Shown here in pieces: positions 7,410 through 15,741 of a DNA stretch of 64,000 nt. The notes beneath the pieces are model-generated. The model had not been told where the DNA came from, ran no database searches, and worked only from the letters and a program-made list of their open reading frames with translations. Origin of the DNA: Maribacter caenipelagi (GTDB lineage: Bacteria > Bacteroidota > Bacteroidia > Flavobacteriales > Flavobacteriaceae); contig NZ_SNZW01000011.1 of assembly GCF_004364175.1 (NCBI RefSeq), forward strand, positions 372,001-436,000, given 5' to 3'. Both the position numbers and the translations under genes were made by a program. Every line of letters starts with the position of its first letter. The stretch's first letter is position 1.

Positions 7410-9118
7410 TATATGTTTCCTTTTTTAAGTTCTTTAACTGCATGGTCTGCAGCTCTGGCCGTAAAAGCCATATAAGTTAATGATGGGTTTACACAACTGG
7501 CAGAGGTCATAAATGACCCATCTGTTACATATACATTAGGTACATCATGTAATTGGTTGTTTCCGTTTAAAACAGATGTTTTTCTGTCTCTTCCCATACG
7601 GGCAGTTCCCATCTCGTGAATACCCAAGCCTAAAGCACTTTCATTATCATACCCTTTTACATCTCTTAGTCCGGCTTTTTCTAACATATCTACAGCAGAT
7701 TCTAAGATATCTTTACGCATTTTAAGTTCATTCTCTTGAAGTTCTGCATCAAAAGTAACTGTAGGTAGACCCCAATCATCTAACTTGTCGTAGTCTAAGG
7801 TAAATCTGTTGTTTTCATATGGTAGTACTTCTCCAAAGCCCATCATACCAAACGTCCATCCACCTGGTTTTAAAACAGCATCTTTTAAATCTTTACCATG
7901 AGATAGTTCGGCAATAGATTCTTCCCAGTTACCTCTAGAAGCACTACCTTGATAGCCAAACCCTCTCTTATAATCTCTGTCAGTATCTCCACCTAAGTTT
8001 CTAAATCTTGGAATGTAGATTCCACTTGGTTTTCTTCCTTTATAGTATTTATCTTCAAAGCCATCAAATTTACCAGAGGCACCTACTTGAAGTTGGTGGT
8101 CCATTATGTTACGGCCTAATTGATCAGATTCATTACCCATACCATTAGGGAAGGTTTCAGATTTAGATTGCATTAATATAGAAGTAGATGCAATTGCAGA
8201 TGCACATAAGAAAATAACTTTCGCCTTAAATTCAAAAGTTTCTTTCGTATTTGCATCGATAACTTTTACACCTGTAGCTTTCTTTGTCTTTGGGTCATAG
8301 ATTACTTCATGTACAATAGAATCTGGTCTCAATGTCATATTACCTGTAGCTTCTGCTGCTGGTAATGTAGAAGATAAACTACTGAAATATGCTCCAAAAG
8401 GACACCCTCTAATACATCTATTTCTAAATTGACATTTACTTCTTCCGTCAAATTGTTTTGTACCTGTAATATGTGCTGTTCTACCTGCGGTTACTACACG
8501 GCCATCAAAATTTTCGGCAACTTTTTCTCTGAACTCTTGCTCTACACAGTTAAGTTCCATCATCGGTAAAAATTGACCGTCGGGCAACTGCTCTAAACCT
8601 AAATTTTCACCACTTACACCGATAAAGGTTTCTACCTTATCATACCAAGGTGCGATGTCTTTATAACGTACGGGCCAATCTACGGCAATCCCTTCTTTTT
8701 TGTTAGCTTCAAAATCGATATCGCTTAAACGGTAACTTTGACGGCCCCACTGTAAAGAACGACCACCTAAATGGTACCCTCTCATCCAATCAAAACGCTT
8801 TGTTTCGTTGTATGGATGTTTAAGGTCATTTACAAACCACATATTACTAGCTTGGCTCGTAGTATAACCAGTTCTGTTTTGTTTTGGTTGTTGTTCTATG
8901 ATTTCTTTGGTCGGTTCGCCTGCATTTGGGAAATCCCAAGGGTCTTTATTCGCAGTCTCATAGTCATCGATATGTTTAACCATTCTACCACGTTCTAAAA
9001 CCAATGTTTTAAGGCCTGCCTCGCATAGTTCTTTTGCGGCCCAACCACCACTTATACCTGTTCCTACGACAATTGCGTCATAGGACTCTTGTTCTTCGTT
9101 GTAATAAAATTTGCTCAT
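7409..9118 (-). CDS. GMC-family FAD dehydrogenase, probable glucoside 3-dehydrogenase catalytic subunit
   Basis: This 569-residue protein has the FAD-binding AIVVGTGISGGWAAKEL (Rossmann GxGxxG), a GGRSLQWGRQSYR segment, and the GMC active-site pair: His in GLGIHEMG and Asn in CVNPSLT. Cysteines 229, 235 and 239 form C-x5-C-x3-C, the spacing of the [3Fe-4S] ligands in the catalytic subunit of Burkholderia FAD glucose dehydrogenase. It should therefore pass electrons onward rather than react with oxygen. There is no signal peptide; export by the coupled Tat-type subunit is expected. Related enzymes oxidise the 3-hydroxyl of glucosides, and the neighbouring DUF1080 and isomerase genes fit that use. 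A paralog lies at 13878-15581. Confidence 0.88.
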   Translation of the reverse strand: MSKFYYNEEQESYDAIVVGTGISGGWAAKELCEAGLKTLVLERGRMVKHIDDYETANKDPWDFPNAGEPTKEIIEQQPKQNRTGYTTSQASNMWFVNDLKHPYNETKRFDWMRGYHLGGRSLQWGRQSYRLSDIDFEANKKEGIAVDWPVRYKDIAPWYDKVETFIGVSGENLGLEQLPDGQFLPMMELNCVEQEFREKVAENFDGRVVTAGRTAHITGTKQFDGRSKCQFRNRCIRGCPFGAYFSSLSSTLPAAEATGNMTLRPDSIVHEVIYDPKTKKATGVKVIDANTKETFEFKAKVIFLCASAIASTSILMQSKSETFPNGMGNESDQLGRNIMDHQLQVGASGKFDGFEDKYYKGRKPSGIYIPRFRNLGGDTDRDYKRGFGYQGSASRGNWEESIAELSHGKDLKDAVLKPGGWTFGMMGFGEVLPYENNRFTLDYDKLDDWGLPTVTFDAELQENELKMRKDILESAVDMLEKAGLRDVKGYDNESALGLGIHEMGTARMGRDRKTSVLNGNNQLHDVPNVYVTDGSFMTSASCVNPSLTYMAFTARAADHAVKELKKGNI

Positions 9119-9290
9119 AAAAGTTGTTTATTCTCTAAATTTATTAAATATAAAATTAATTCTATACATTTAATGTCCTTACTTCTTGCAAAATTCGCTA
9201 AAACTAGCATCAAGTTAGAATAATGTACCAATTCATAATTTTAACGTTAACAGTTAAGGTTATATTTCAAACAACAACAAACTACCAAAA

Positions 9291-10283
9291 ATGAAAAGAA
9301 AAAAATTTATTCGTATTGCCTCTATTGTAGGTATTGGAATCTCGTTATTAGGAACTTACGCTTGTAAGGAAACTAAAAAAGAAAAAGTTGAAAATTCTGA
9401 AGTCGTAGTAAAAGGCAGCAAAGCTGAGCCATTTTTTAAATTATCTCTAGCACAATGGTCGATGCATAAAATGATCAGAGAAGATGGCGTTGATCCATAT
9501 TCTTTTGCTGAAAAAGCTAAAAAATGGGGATTTACTGGTTTAGAATACGTTAGCCAATTGTATAATCCTGAATTAGAAGAAGCAGGTTATTCTGAAGAAG
9601 CAATGGCAAATTTCGTAGCAAAATCTAATGCTGAAGCTGAAAAATACGGAATGACAAATGTATTGATCATGATTGATGGTCAAGGTAATTTAGCGGTTAA
9701 TGATGAAGCTGAAAGAAATGAAACGGTAGAGAAGCATAAAAAATGGGTAGATGCCGCTGCAGCTATGGGTTGCCATGCTATAAGGGTTAATCTAAACGGT
9801 AGCAATGTACCAGAAGAATGGATCAAGAACTCTGTCGATGGTCTTACCAAATTAGCGACTTATGCAAAAACCAAAAATATTAATGTATTGGTAGAAAATC
9901 ATGGCGGATTGTCTTCTAACGGAGAATTACATGCGCAAGTGATGAAAACAGTTAATATGGATAACTGTGGAAGTTTACCTGATTTTGGTAACTTCTGTAT
10001 AGAGCGTAAGCCTGATAGTTGGGACTGCTTAAAGGAGTATGACAAATATAAAGGTGTAAAAGAATTAATGCCATACGCTAAAGCAGTGAGTGCAAAATCT
10101 AATAATTTTGATGCAGACGGATATGATACAGGAATTAACTATGTACAAATGCTTGAAATTGTAAAAGAAGCAGGTTATACAGGTTTTATTGGTGTGGAAT
10201 TTGAAGGGTCTGAAATTAGGGAAGAAGCAGGTATAATTGCTACTAGAGATCTTTTGTTGAAAGCGGCAAAAGAAATAGAATAA
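9291..10283 (+). CDS. Lipoprotein sugar isomerase/epimerase-like TIM-barrel protein
   Basis: This 330-residue protein has a lipoprotein leader (ISLLGTYAC, Cys25) and then a xylose-isomerase-like barrel. Recognisable stretches are FKLSLAQWSMHKM, HAIRVNLNGS, VLVENHGGLSSNG, CGSLPDFGNFC and FIGVEFEGS, which carry the Glu, Asp, His and Glu metal ligands expected of this superfamily. It should be anchored in the envelope facing the periplasm. It heads a plus-strand run with DinB and MFS genes (15-base and 0-base gaps) and diverges from the GMC dehydrogenase. The substrate is unknown; a 3-keto-sugar or its enediol product is a reasonable guess from context. A perfect 10-bp palindrome TTAACGTTAA (9241-9250) and a near -7 box TATATTTC (9261-9268) precede it. 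Confidence 0.83.
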   Translation: MKRKKFIRIASIVGIGISLLGTYACKETKKEKVENSEVVVKGSKAEPFFKLSLAQWSMHKMIREDGVDPYSFAEKAKKWGFTGLEYVSQLYNPELEEAGYSEEAMANFVAKSNAEAEKYGMTNVLIMIDGQGNLAVNDEAERNETVEKHKKWVDAAAAMGCHAIRVNLNGSNVPEEWIKNSVDGLTKLATYAKTKNINVLVENHGGLSSNGELHAQVMKTVNMDNCGSLPDFGNFCIERKPDSWDCLKEYDKYKGVKELMPYAKAVSAKSNNFDADGYDTGINYVQMLEIVKEAGYTGFIGVEFEGSEIREEAGIIATRDLLLKAAKEIE

Positions 10284-10298
10284 TCAAGAGTATGATTT

Positions 10299-10742
10299 AT
10301 GGAGACTTTTTTTAATGAAATATTCGATTATAACTTTCACTGCAACAAGAAATTGATAGAACAGTCTTTGGCACTAAATACAGTACCACCAGAAACGATG
10401 CGTTTATTTAGTCATATCTTAAATGCGCATCATATTTGGAACGCAAGAATCTTAGGTAAACCAAGTGATTATGGGGTTTGGCAAGAACATGATATAAAAA
10501 AATGGGCAGATATTCATTATGAAAATCAGCGTAGCTCTTTTGAAATTATCACTAATGCCGATAATTTTGATAAACGTATAGATTATGAGAATACCGAAGG
10601 GCGATTGTTCACCAATACGTTGCAAGATATTCTTTTTCATATCATCAATCATTCTACAAATCATAGAGGGCAAATTGCTGTAGATTTTAGAAATAATGGT
10701 GAAATTCCTATGAGTTCAGATTATGTTTATTATAAAAGATAG
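10299..10742 (+). CDS. DinB family protein
   Basis: This 147-residue protein fits the DinB/YfiT-like four-helix bundle. Histidines in SHILNAHHIWN and in the C-terminal HIINHSTNHRGQ are placed as the three-His metal site of the family. DinB relatives include thiol-transferases and many uncharacterised proteins; no signal peptide is present, so it should be cytosolic. Its TAG stop is followed immediately by the ATG of the MFS gene at 10743. The pair, and probably the upstream lipoprotein gene, form one operon. A role in sugar use is suggested only by that linkage. Confidence 0.82.
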   Translation: METFFNEIFDYNFHCNKKLIEQSLALNTVPPETMRLFSHILNAHHIWNARILGKPSDYGVWQEHDIKKWADIHYENQRSSFEIITNADNFDKRIDYENTEGRLFTNTLQDILFHIINHSTNHRGQIAVDFRNNGEIPMSSDYVYYKR

Positions 10743-11972
10743 ATGAAAAATCAAGTCAGAGTGCAGCTTTGCTTCATGATGTTTTTAGAATTTTTTATTT
10801 GGGGTGCTTGGTTCGTAACTCTAGGTACATTTTTAGGAAACAACTTAAAAGCAACAGATGGTGAGATAGCCTTGGCATTTTCAACACAATCATGGGGAGC
10901 TATCATTGCTCCCTTTGTTATTGGTATAATAGCCGATAGATACTTTAATGCAGAAAGAATTTTGGGGGTTTTACATCTTCTAGGTGCGGTGCTTATGTAT
11001 TTCATGTACCAGAGCTCCGACTTCGATAATTTCTATATGTTGGTTTTGGCATATATGATCTTGTATATGCCCACATTAGCATTGGTTAATTCGGTTTCTT
11101 TTAATCAGATGAAAAATCCGGCTAAGGAGTTTTCTTTGGTTCGTGTTTTTGGAACTGCAGGATGGATTATTTCCGGACTCTCAATTAGCTATGTTTTTAA
11201 CTGGGACCAAGGTGAAAACATAGGGCAGGGTTTATTGAAAAATACTTTTTTAATGACTGCTATAGCCTCTTTAATTTTAGGTTTTTTTAGCTTTACGTTA
11301 CCTAAAACACCGCCAAAAGCGGCAAGTTCAGAGAAACTTGGAGTGAAAGAAATTTTAGGTTTAGATTCTTTAAGTTTATTTAAGGATAAGAACTTTTTAA
11401 TATTCTTTATTTCGTCGGTCTTAATATGTATTCCATTGGCATTTTATTATCAAAATGCGAATCCGTTTTTGGTGGAAATTGGTATGGATAATCCGACAGG
11501 GAAAATGACCTTAGGTCAAATTTCTGAAATTGCCTTTATGTTATTACTACCGTATTTTTTTACAAAATTCGGCTTTAAGAAAACCATTCTTGTAGCTATG
11601 GTGGCGTGGGTAGTTCGTTATTTATTATTTGCATTTGGTGATGTAAATGAACTTGGGTTCATGCTCATAATCGGTATTGCACTACATGGTATATGTTATG
11701 ATTTTTTCTTTGTCTCAGGGCAAATCTATACCGATAGCAAAGCAGGTGAAAAGTTTAAAAGCTCAGCACAGGGTCTTATAACACTGGCAACTTACGGTGT
11801 GGGTATGTTAATTGGGTTTTGGGTCGCAGGTAAAATATCTACCACATATCTTATAGAAGACGGTAAACACATTTGGGAAACCATTTGGATGTATCCGGCT
11901 GGTTTTGCGCTGGCTGTATTTATTTTGTTCGCGATTTTCTTTAAAACCGAGAAAATAGAATATCAGTCTTAG
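10743..11972 (+). CDS. MFS transporter of the nucleoside permease (NupG-like) family
   Basis: This 409-residue protein has about twelve membrane helices. Its N-terminus, VRVQLCFMMFLEFFIWGAW, is characteristic of the nucleoside:H+ symporter family of the major facilitator superfamily, and IIAPFVIGIIADRYF matches the loop after helix 2. In Bacteroidota, members of this family commonly sit among Gfo/Idh/MocA, TIM-barrel and GMC genes, where they are more likely to carry a sugar or keto-sugar than a nucleoside. Substrate cannot be read from the sequence. It starts directly after the DinB stop codon. The 169 bases downstream contain no terminator that I can see. Confidence 0.87.
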   Translation: MKNQVRVQLCFMMFLEFFIWGAWFVTLGTFLGNNLKATDGEIALAFSTQSWGAIIAPFVIGIIADRYFNAERILGVLHLLGAVLMYFMYQSSDFDNFYMLVLAYMILYMPTLALVNSVSFNQMKNPAKEFSLVRVFGTAGWIISGLSISYVFNWDQGENIGQGLLKNTFLMTAIASLILGFFSFTLPKTPPKAASSEKLGVKEILGLDSLSLFKDKNFLIFFISSVLICIPLAFYYQNANPFLVEIGMDNPTGKMTLGQISEIAFMLLLPYFFTKFGFKKTILVAMVAWVVRYLLFAFGDVNELGFMLIIGIALHGICYDFFFVSGQIYTDSKAGEKFKSSAQGLITLATYGVGMLIGFWVAGKISTTYLIEDGKHIWETIWMYPAGFALAVFILFAIFFKTEKIEYQS

Positions 11973-12141
11973 ATAAATTCTTTAATTTAAACGCCTGAAA
12001 ATTGTTTCCATGAAATGCCATAGCTATTTTTTAATGGATAAATCAGATAAAAATTTTTAGATAACAAAACGAATGTAAATCCAACAGGATTTTAAACAAT
12101 ACTATTTTCAATAACAAACAACAACTTAAACAACAACAAAA

Positions 12142-13281
12142 ATGCCAAAGAAAATACGATTAGGAATATTAGGTGGTGGTGGAGATTCGCTTATAGGAGT
12201 GTTACATAGGGTAGCTTCTTTTATCAATGACAATTATCAAATAACAGGAGCTGTTTTTAATCCTGATTATGATGCCAGTATTGAATTTGCAAAAGAAATT
12301 GATGTGCCTTTAAACCGAATCTATAAAGATTTTGATACATTAATTGAAGAGGAATTAAAACTACCAGAAGATGAACGTATTCAAGTATGTTCTATACTAA
12401 CACCCAACTTTTTGCATTACCCAATGGCTAAGAAGTTGTTGGATAACGGTTTCCACGTCATTTGTGAAAAGCCGATGACCACAACTTTAGATGAAGCAAA
12501 AGACTTACAGAAATCTCATGAGAAGGCAGGTACCGTTTTCGCTTTAACGCATACCTATACAGGTTACCCAATGGTGCGCCAAATGCGCGAAATGATCAAG
12601 GCTGGTGCTTTAGGTAAAATACATAAGGTTGATGCGGTGTATTACCAAGGTTGGATTAATACTATTATTCACGATAAAGAGAAAAGATCTTCTGTTTGGA
12701 GGTTAGATCCAAAGAAAGCAGGTATTAGCTCGTGCATGGGCGATATCGGTGTTCATGCTTTTAATATGGTTGAATATACCACAGGGCTTAAGGTAAACGA
12801 ACTACTTTGTGACTTCAACTACCTTTATGAAGATAACCAGATGGATGTAGACGGTACTGTTCTTATACGTATGGGAAACCATGTAAAAGGTGTTATTAGA
12901 GGTAGTCAAGTAGCTACTGGTGAAGAAAACGGACTAGCCATTGCAATATATGGTGAGAAAGGCGCTTTTCGTTGGGAGCAAGAACGCCCTAACTTTTTAT
13001 ATAAATTAAGCGATACAGAACCAACGCAAATCTATAAGCCTGGTCATGCCTATAATTCTGAATTGTCTTTAGATGGCACTAAATTACCTGCTGGTCACCC
13101 AGAGGGTATTTTTGATTCTATGGCAAACATTTATAAAGGTGTAGCGAAAGCAATTAGAGGCCAAGAATATAATAGTGGAGAATTCCCAACTATGTCAGAC
13201 GGTGTACGTGGTATGAACTTTATTGAAGCAACAGTAGATTCACATAAAAGCGGAAATACCTGGGTAGCTTTAGAGAATTAA
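12142..13281 (+). CDS. Gfo/Idh/MocA family NAD(P)-dependent oxidoreductase
   Basis: This 379-residue protein begins with a Rossmann fold (LGILGGGGDSLIG), has the family EKP signature (HVICEKPMTTT) and a C-terminal sugar-binding half with CMGDIGVHAFN, whose Asp and His usually take part in catalysis. There is no export signal, so it works in the cytosol. Family members oxidise or reduce hydroxyls of sugars, inositols and glycosides; some create or reduce 3-keto-glycosides. In this locus it could close the pathway by reducing a keto-sugar after uptake. The leader is rich in CAACAA repeats, and a strong terminator follows at 13301-13329. It stands alone between the MFS gene and the convergent ASCH gene. 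Confidence 0.9.
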   Translation: MPKKIRLGILGGGGDSLIGVLHRVASFINDNYQITGAVFNPDYDASIEFAKEIDVPLNRIYKDFDTLIEEELKLPEDERIQVCSILTPNFLHYPMAKKLLDNGFHVICEKPMTTTLDEAKDLQKSHEKAGTVFALTHTYTGYPMVRQMREMIKAGALGKIHKVDAVYYQGWINTIIHDKEKRSSVWRLDPKKAGISSCMGDIGVHAFNMVEYTTGLKVNELLCDFNYLYEDNQMDVDGTVLIRMGNHVKGVIRGSQVATGEENGLAIAIYGEKGAFRWEQERPNFLYKLSDTEPTQIYKPGHAYNSELSLDGTKLPAGHPEGIFDSMANIYKGVAKAIRGQEYNSGEFPTMSDGVRGMNFIEATVDSHKSGNTWVALEN

Positions 13282-13300
13282 ATTATAATTAGATAGTATA

Positions 13301-13330
13301 AAAAAGAGCCGCAATTTGCGGCTCTTTTTG
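13301..13330. terminator. Bidirectional intrinsic terminator
   Basis: A 12-bp perfect stem AAAAAGAGCCGC / GCGGCTCTTTTT (13301-13312 with 13318-13329) closes a 5-base loop. It separates the convergent Gfo/Idh/MocA and ASCH genes and can end both transcripts. Confidence 0.92.
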
Positions 13331-13351
13331 TTTTATAAATTTTAATGATAC

Positions 13352-13813
13352 TTAAGAGTTTACTACTTTAAAATGTTGGCATATAACTATCATACTTTCT
13401 CTTGGTTCTCTTTTAAATTCTTGTAATTCTCTGGTAAAAAAGTCCCAATGATATTTTTTCCAGCTTTCTAAAGATGTATCTCCATTTGCTTCTAATTGAG
13501 CATAAGTAGAATCAATACTGAAATACGGTTTAAGAGAAACTGCTGTGGTAGCAACTATGCATTGTGCTTCACCACTCCAATTTGTAACCACTACATAATC
13601 TCCTATTTTTGGTAAAGGTTCATTTCTATTTTGTAAACCTAGTAATGAATGTGAGATTGCCTTTTTAGCTCCACTCTTTATTAATCTGGCATTTTCGTTG
13701 GCATCTTGTTCATTGTCGCCAAAATACATCGTTTTTGGTGTCTCATGAAAGACATCTTCAAGGTGATTTTTTAGATAATTCCCCCACATGTTTCTGGCTG
13801 AAGCATTTTCCAT
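13352..13813 (-). CDS. ASCH domain-containing protein
   Basis: This 153-residue cytosolic protein matches the ASCH fold (related to PUA). It has GAKKAISHSLLGL, the basic and tight-turn segment PKIGDYVVVTNWSGEAQCIV, and the later WKKYHWDFFTRELQEF. ASCH proteins are thought to bind RNA or nucleosides; one characterised bacterial member deaminates or hydrolyses modified nucleosides. It lies between the Gfo/Idh/MocA gene (convergent, sharing a terminator) and the second GMC gene (same strand, 64 bases upstream). Its leader is AAAACAACAACTT before the ATG. Whether it belongs functionally to the sugar locus is unclear. Confidence 0.82.
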   Translation of the reverse strand: MENASARNMWGNYLKNHLEDVFHETPKTMYFGDNEQDANENARLIKSGAKKAISHSLLGLQNRNEPLPKIGDYVVVTNWSGEAQCIVATTAVSLKPYFSIDSTYAQLEANGDTSLESWKKYHWDFFTRELQEFKREPRESMIVICQHFKVVNS

Positions 13814-13877
13814 AAGTTGTTGTTTTCTTTAATCTATAGGATTTAATAAACGTAATTCTTTCTAATTAATTTTAAAT

Positions 13878-15581
13878 TCAGGAAAATATACCTGCTTTTA
13901 ATTGTTCGGCTGCATGATTTGCTGCTCTTGCGGTAAATGCCATATAGGTCAATGACGGGTTTACGCAACTAGAAGAGGACATAAAAGCGCCGTCGGTCAC
14001 GTACACATTAGGTACTAAATGCACTTGATTGTACTTGTTTATAATAGAGGTTTTTGCGCTGTGCCCCATTCTAGCCCCACCCATTTCATGAATACCTAAG
14101 CCAGGTCCACTAGACTCTTCATAAGATGCAACATCTTTAAAGCCAGCTTCTTCGAACATTGTCACAATTTCTTTTTTAATGTCTTTGCGCATTTTGTATT
14201 CATTCTCTTTAAACTCAACATCAAAAGCCAATTGCGGTAAACCCCATTTGTCTTTTTCTGATGGGCTAAGGGTAACTCTATTATCATCATAAGGTAAAAA
14301 CTCTCCAAATCCGGTTACGCCGATTGTCCATCGACCTGGTTTTAGTACAGATTCTTTTAACTCTTTTCCGTAACCTAGTTCGCCAATTTCTTGCGACCAA
14401 TCTCCTCTGCTTGCAGTACCTTGGTAACCGAAGCCTCGTAAATAACCTTCCCGTTTTGTTTTCTCGTTTAAGTTTACAAAGCGAGGTATATAGAAGCCGT
14501 TTGCACGTCTGCCTTTATAATATTTATCTAGGTAGCCATCAACTTTAGCTGTTGCTCCAAGTTTGTAATGATGATCCATGATACCTCTTCCTAAAGCATC
14601 AGAATCATTACCCAATCCGTTAGGGAAACGTTCAGATTTAGATTGTAATAATATGCCAACAGAAGCCATGGCCGAAGCACAAAGAAAGATGATTTTAGCT
14701 TTGAATTCTAATTTTTCATTGGTTTCAGTATCAATAACTCTTACGCCTGTTGCTTTTTTAGTAGTATCATCATAGATAATTTCATGAACAATAGAATTTG
14801 GTCTCAAGGTCATATTGCCAGTACGTTCGGCTGCAGGCAAAGTAGATGAGTTACTGCTAAAATAGCCTCCAAAAGGGCAGCCTCGCCAGCAACGATCTCT
14901 ATTTTGACATGTGCCACGACCTTCAAATTTTGCATTAGGGTCGGTAATATGTGCCGCCCGACCTATGGTAATCAGCCTACCATCATCGAATTTATCTGCG
15001 GTAATTTTTTTGAAATCCTCTTCTACGCAGTTTAATTTCATCGCTGGTTGAAATTTGCCATCGGGTAAGACCTCTAAACCTAATGCTTCACCACTTACTC
15101 CGATATACTCCTCAACCTTGTCATACCATGGGGAGATATCTTTGTACCGCACTGGCCAGTCTACTCCAACGCCTTCTTTTTTATTTGCTTCGAAATCAAT
15201 ATCGCTCAATCGGTAGCTTTGTCGCCCCCAAGTAAGTGATCTACCACCTACTTGATAACCTCGTATCCAATCAAAACGTTTGGTTTCTACATATGGGTGA
15301 TCTAGGTCGTTTACGAAAAAATGTTTCGAATCTTCTGTTGGTGCCCAATTTACTCTTTTTTGTACATGATATTTTTTTTCATCCTCCTTGGATAACTGAC
15401 CTTTCAAAGGGTAATCCCAAGGATCGTCGTGCATGGTAGGATAATCTTCTATATGCTTCACCATTGGACCGCGTTCCAAAACAAGTGTTTTTAAGCCCTT
15501 CTCTGTTAATTCCTTAGCAGCCCAACCGCCACTAATTCCTGTTCCGACAACAATTGCGTCGAATATTTCATCCTGATTCAT
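13878..15581 (-). CDS. Second GMC-family FAD dehydrogenase (paralog without adjacent small subunit)
   Basis: This 567-residue protein is a close paralog of the GMC enzyme at 7409-9118. The FAD motif AIVVGTGISGGWAAKEL is identical, as is the EANKKEG segment, and the catalytic His (GLGIHEMGGARMG) and Asn (CVNPSLT) are kept. The cluster motif C-x5-C-x3-C is present at Cys225, Cys231 and Cys235. It too lacks a signal peptide. Unlike its paralog it has no subunit-3 gene beside it, so it must share the Tat-type subunit from 6762-7409, use one elsewhere, or stay in the cytosol. It is divergent from the isomerase-DUF1080 operon at 15742, pointing to joint regulation. Different substrate range is the likely reason for two copies. 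Confidence 0.88.
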   Translation of the reverse strand: MNQDEIFDAIVVGTGISGGWAAKELTEKGLKTLVLERGPMVKHIEDYPTMHDDPWDYPLKGQLSKEDEKKYHVQKRVNWAPTEDSKHFFVNDLDHPYVETKRFDWIRGYQVGGRSLTWGRQSYRLSDIDFEANKKEGVGVDWPVRYKDISPWYDKVEEYIGVSGEALGLEVLPDGKFQPAMKLNCVEEDFKKITADKFDDGRLITIGRAAHITDPNAKFEGRGTCQNRDRCWRGCPFGGYFSSNSSTLPAAERTGNMTLRPNSIVHEIIYDDTTKKATGVRVIDTETNEKLEFKAKIIFLCASAMASVGILLQSKSERFPNGLGNDSDALGRGIMDHHYKLGATAKVDGYLDKYYKGRRANGFYIPRFVNLNEKTKREGYLRGFGYQGTASRGDWSQEIGELGYGKELKESVLKPGRWTIGVTGFGEFLPYDDNRVTLSPSEKDKWGLPQLAFDVEFKENEYKMRKDIKKEIVTMFEEAGFKDVASYEESSGPGLGIHEMGGARMGHSAKTSIINKYNQVHLVPNVYVTDGAFMSSSSCVNPSLTYMAFTARAANHAAEQLKAGIFS

Positions 15582-15741
15582 GCTTGAATTTTTATCTTTT
15601 TCTGATGGTATTCCCTATATTTATAGCAAATCTCCAAAGTATTGAGAAGAACCTGATACAATTCTTAAATATAAGATTTTTTGATAGATGTGACATCTCA
15701 AACACAACAACAAATTCAAACAACAACAGATAGTAAATTTT

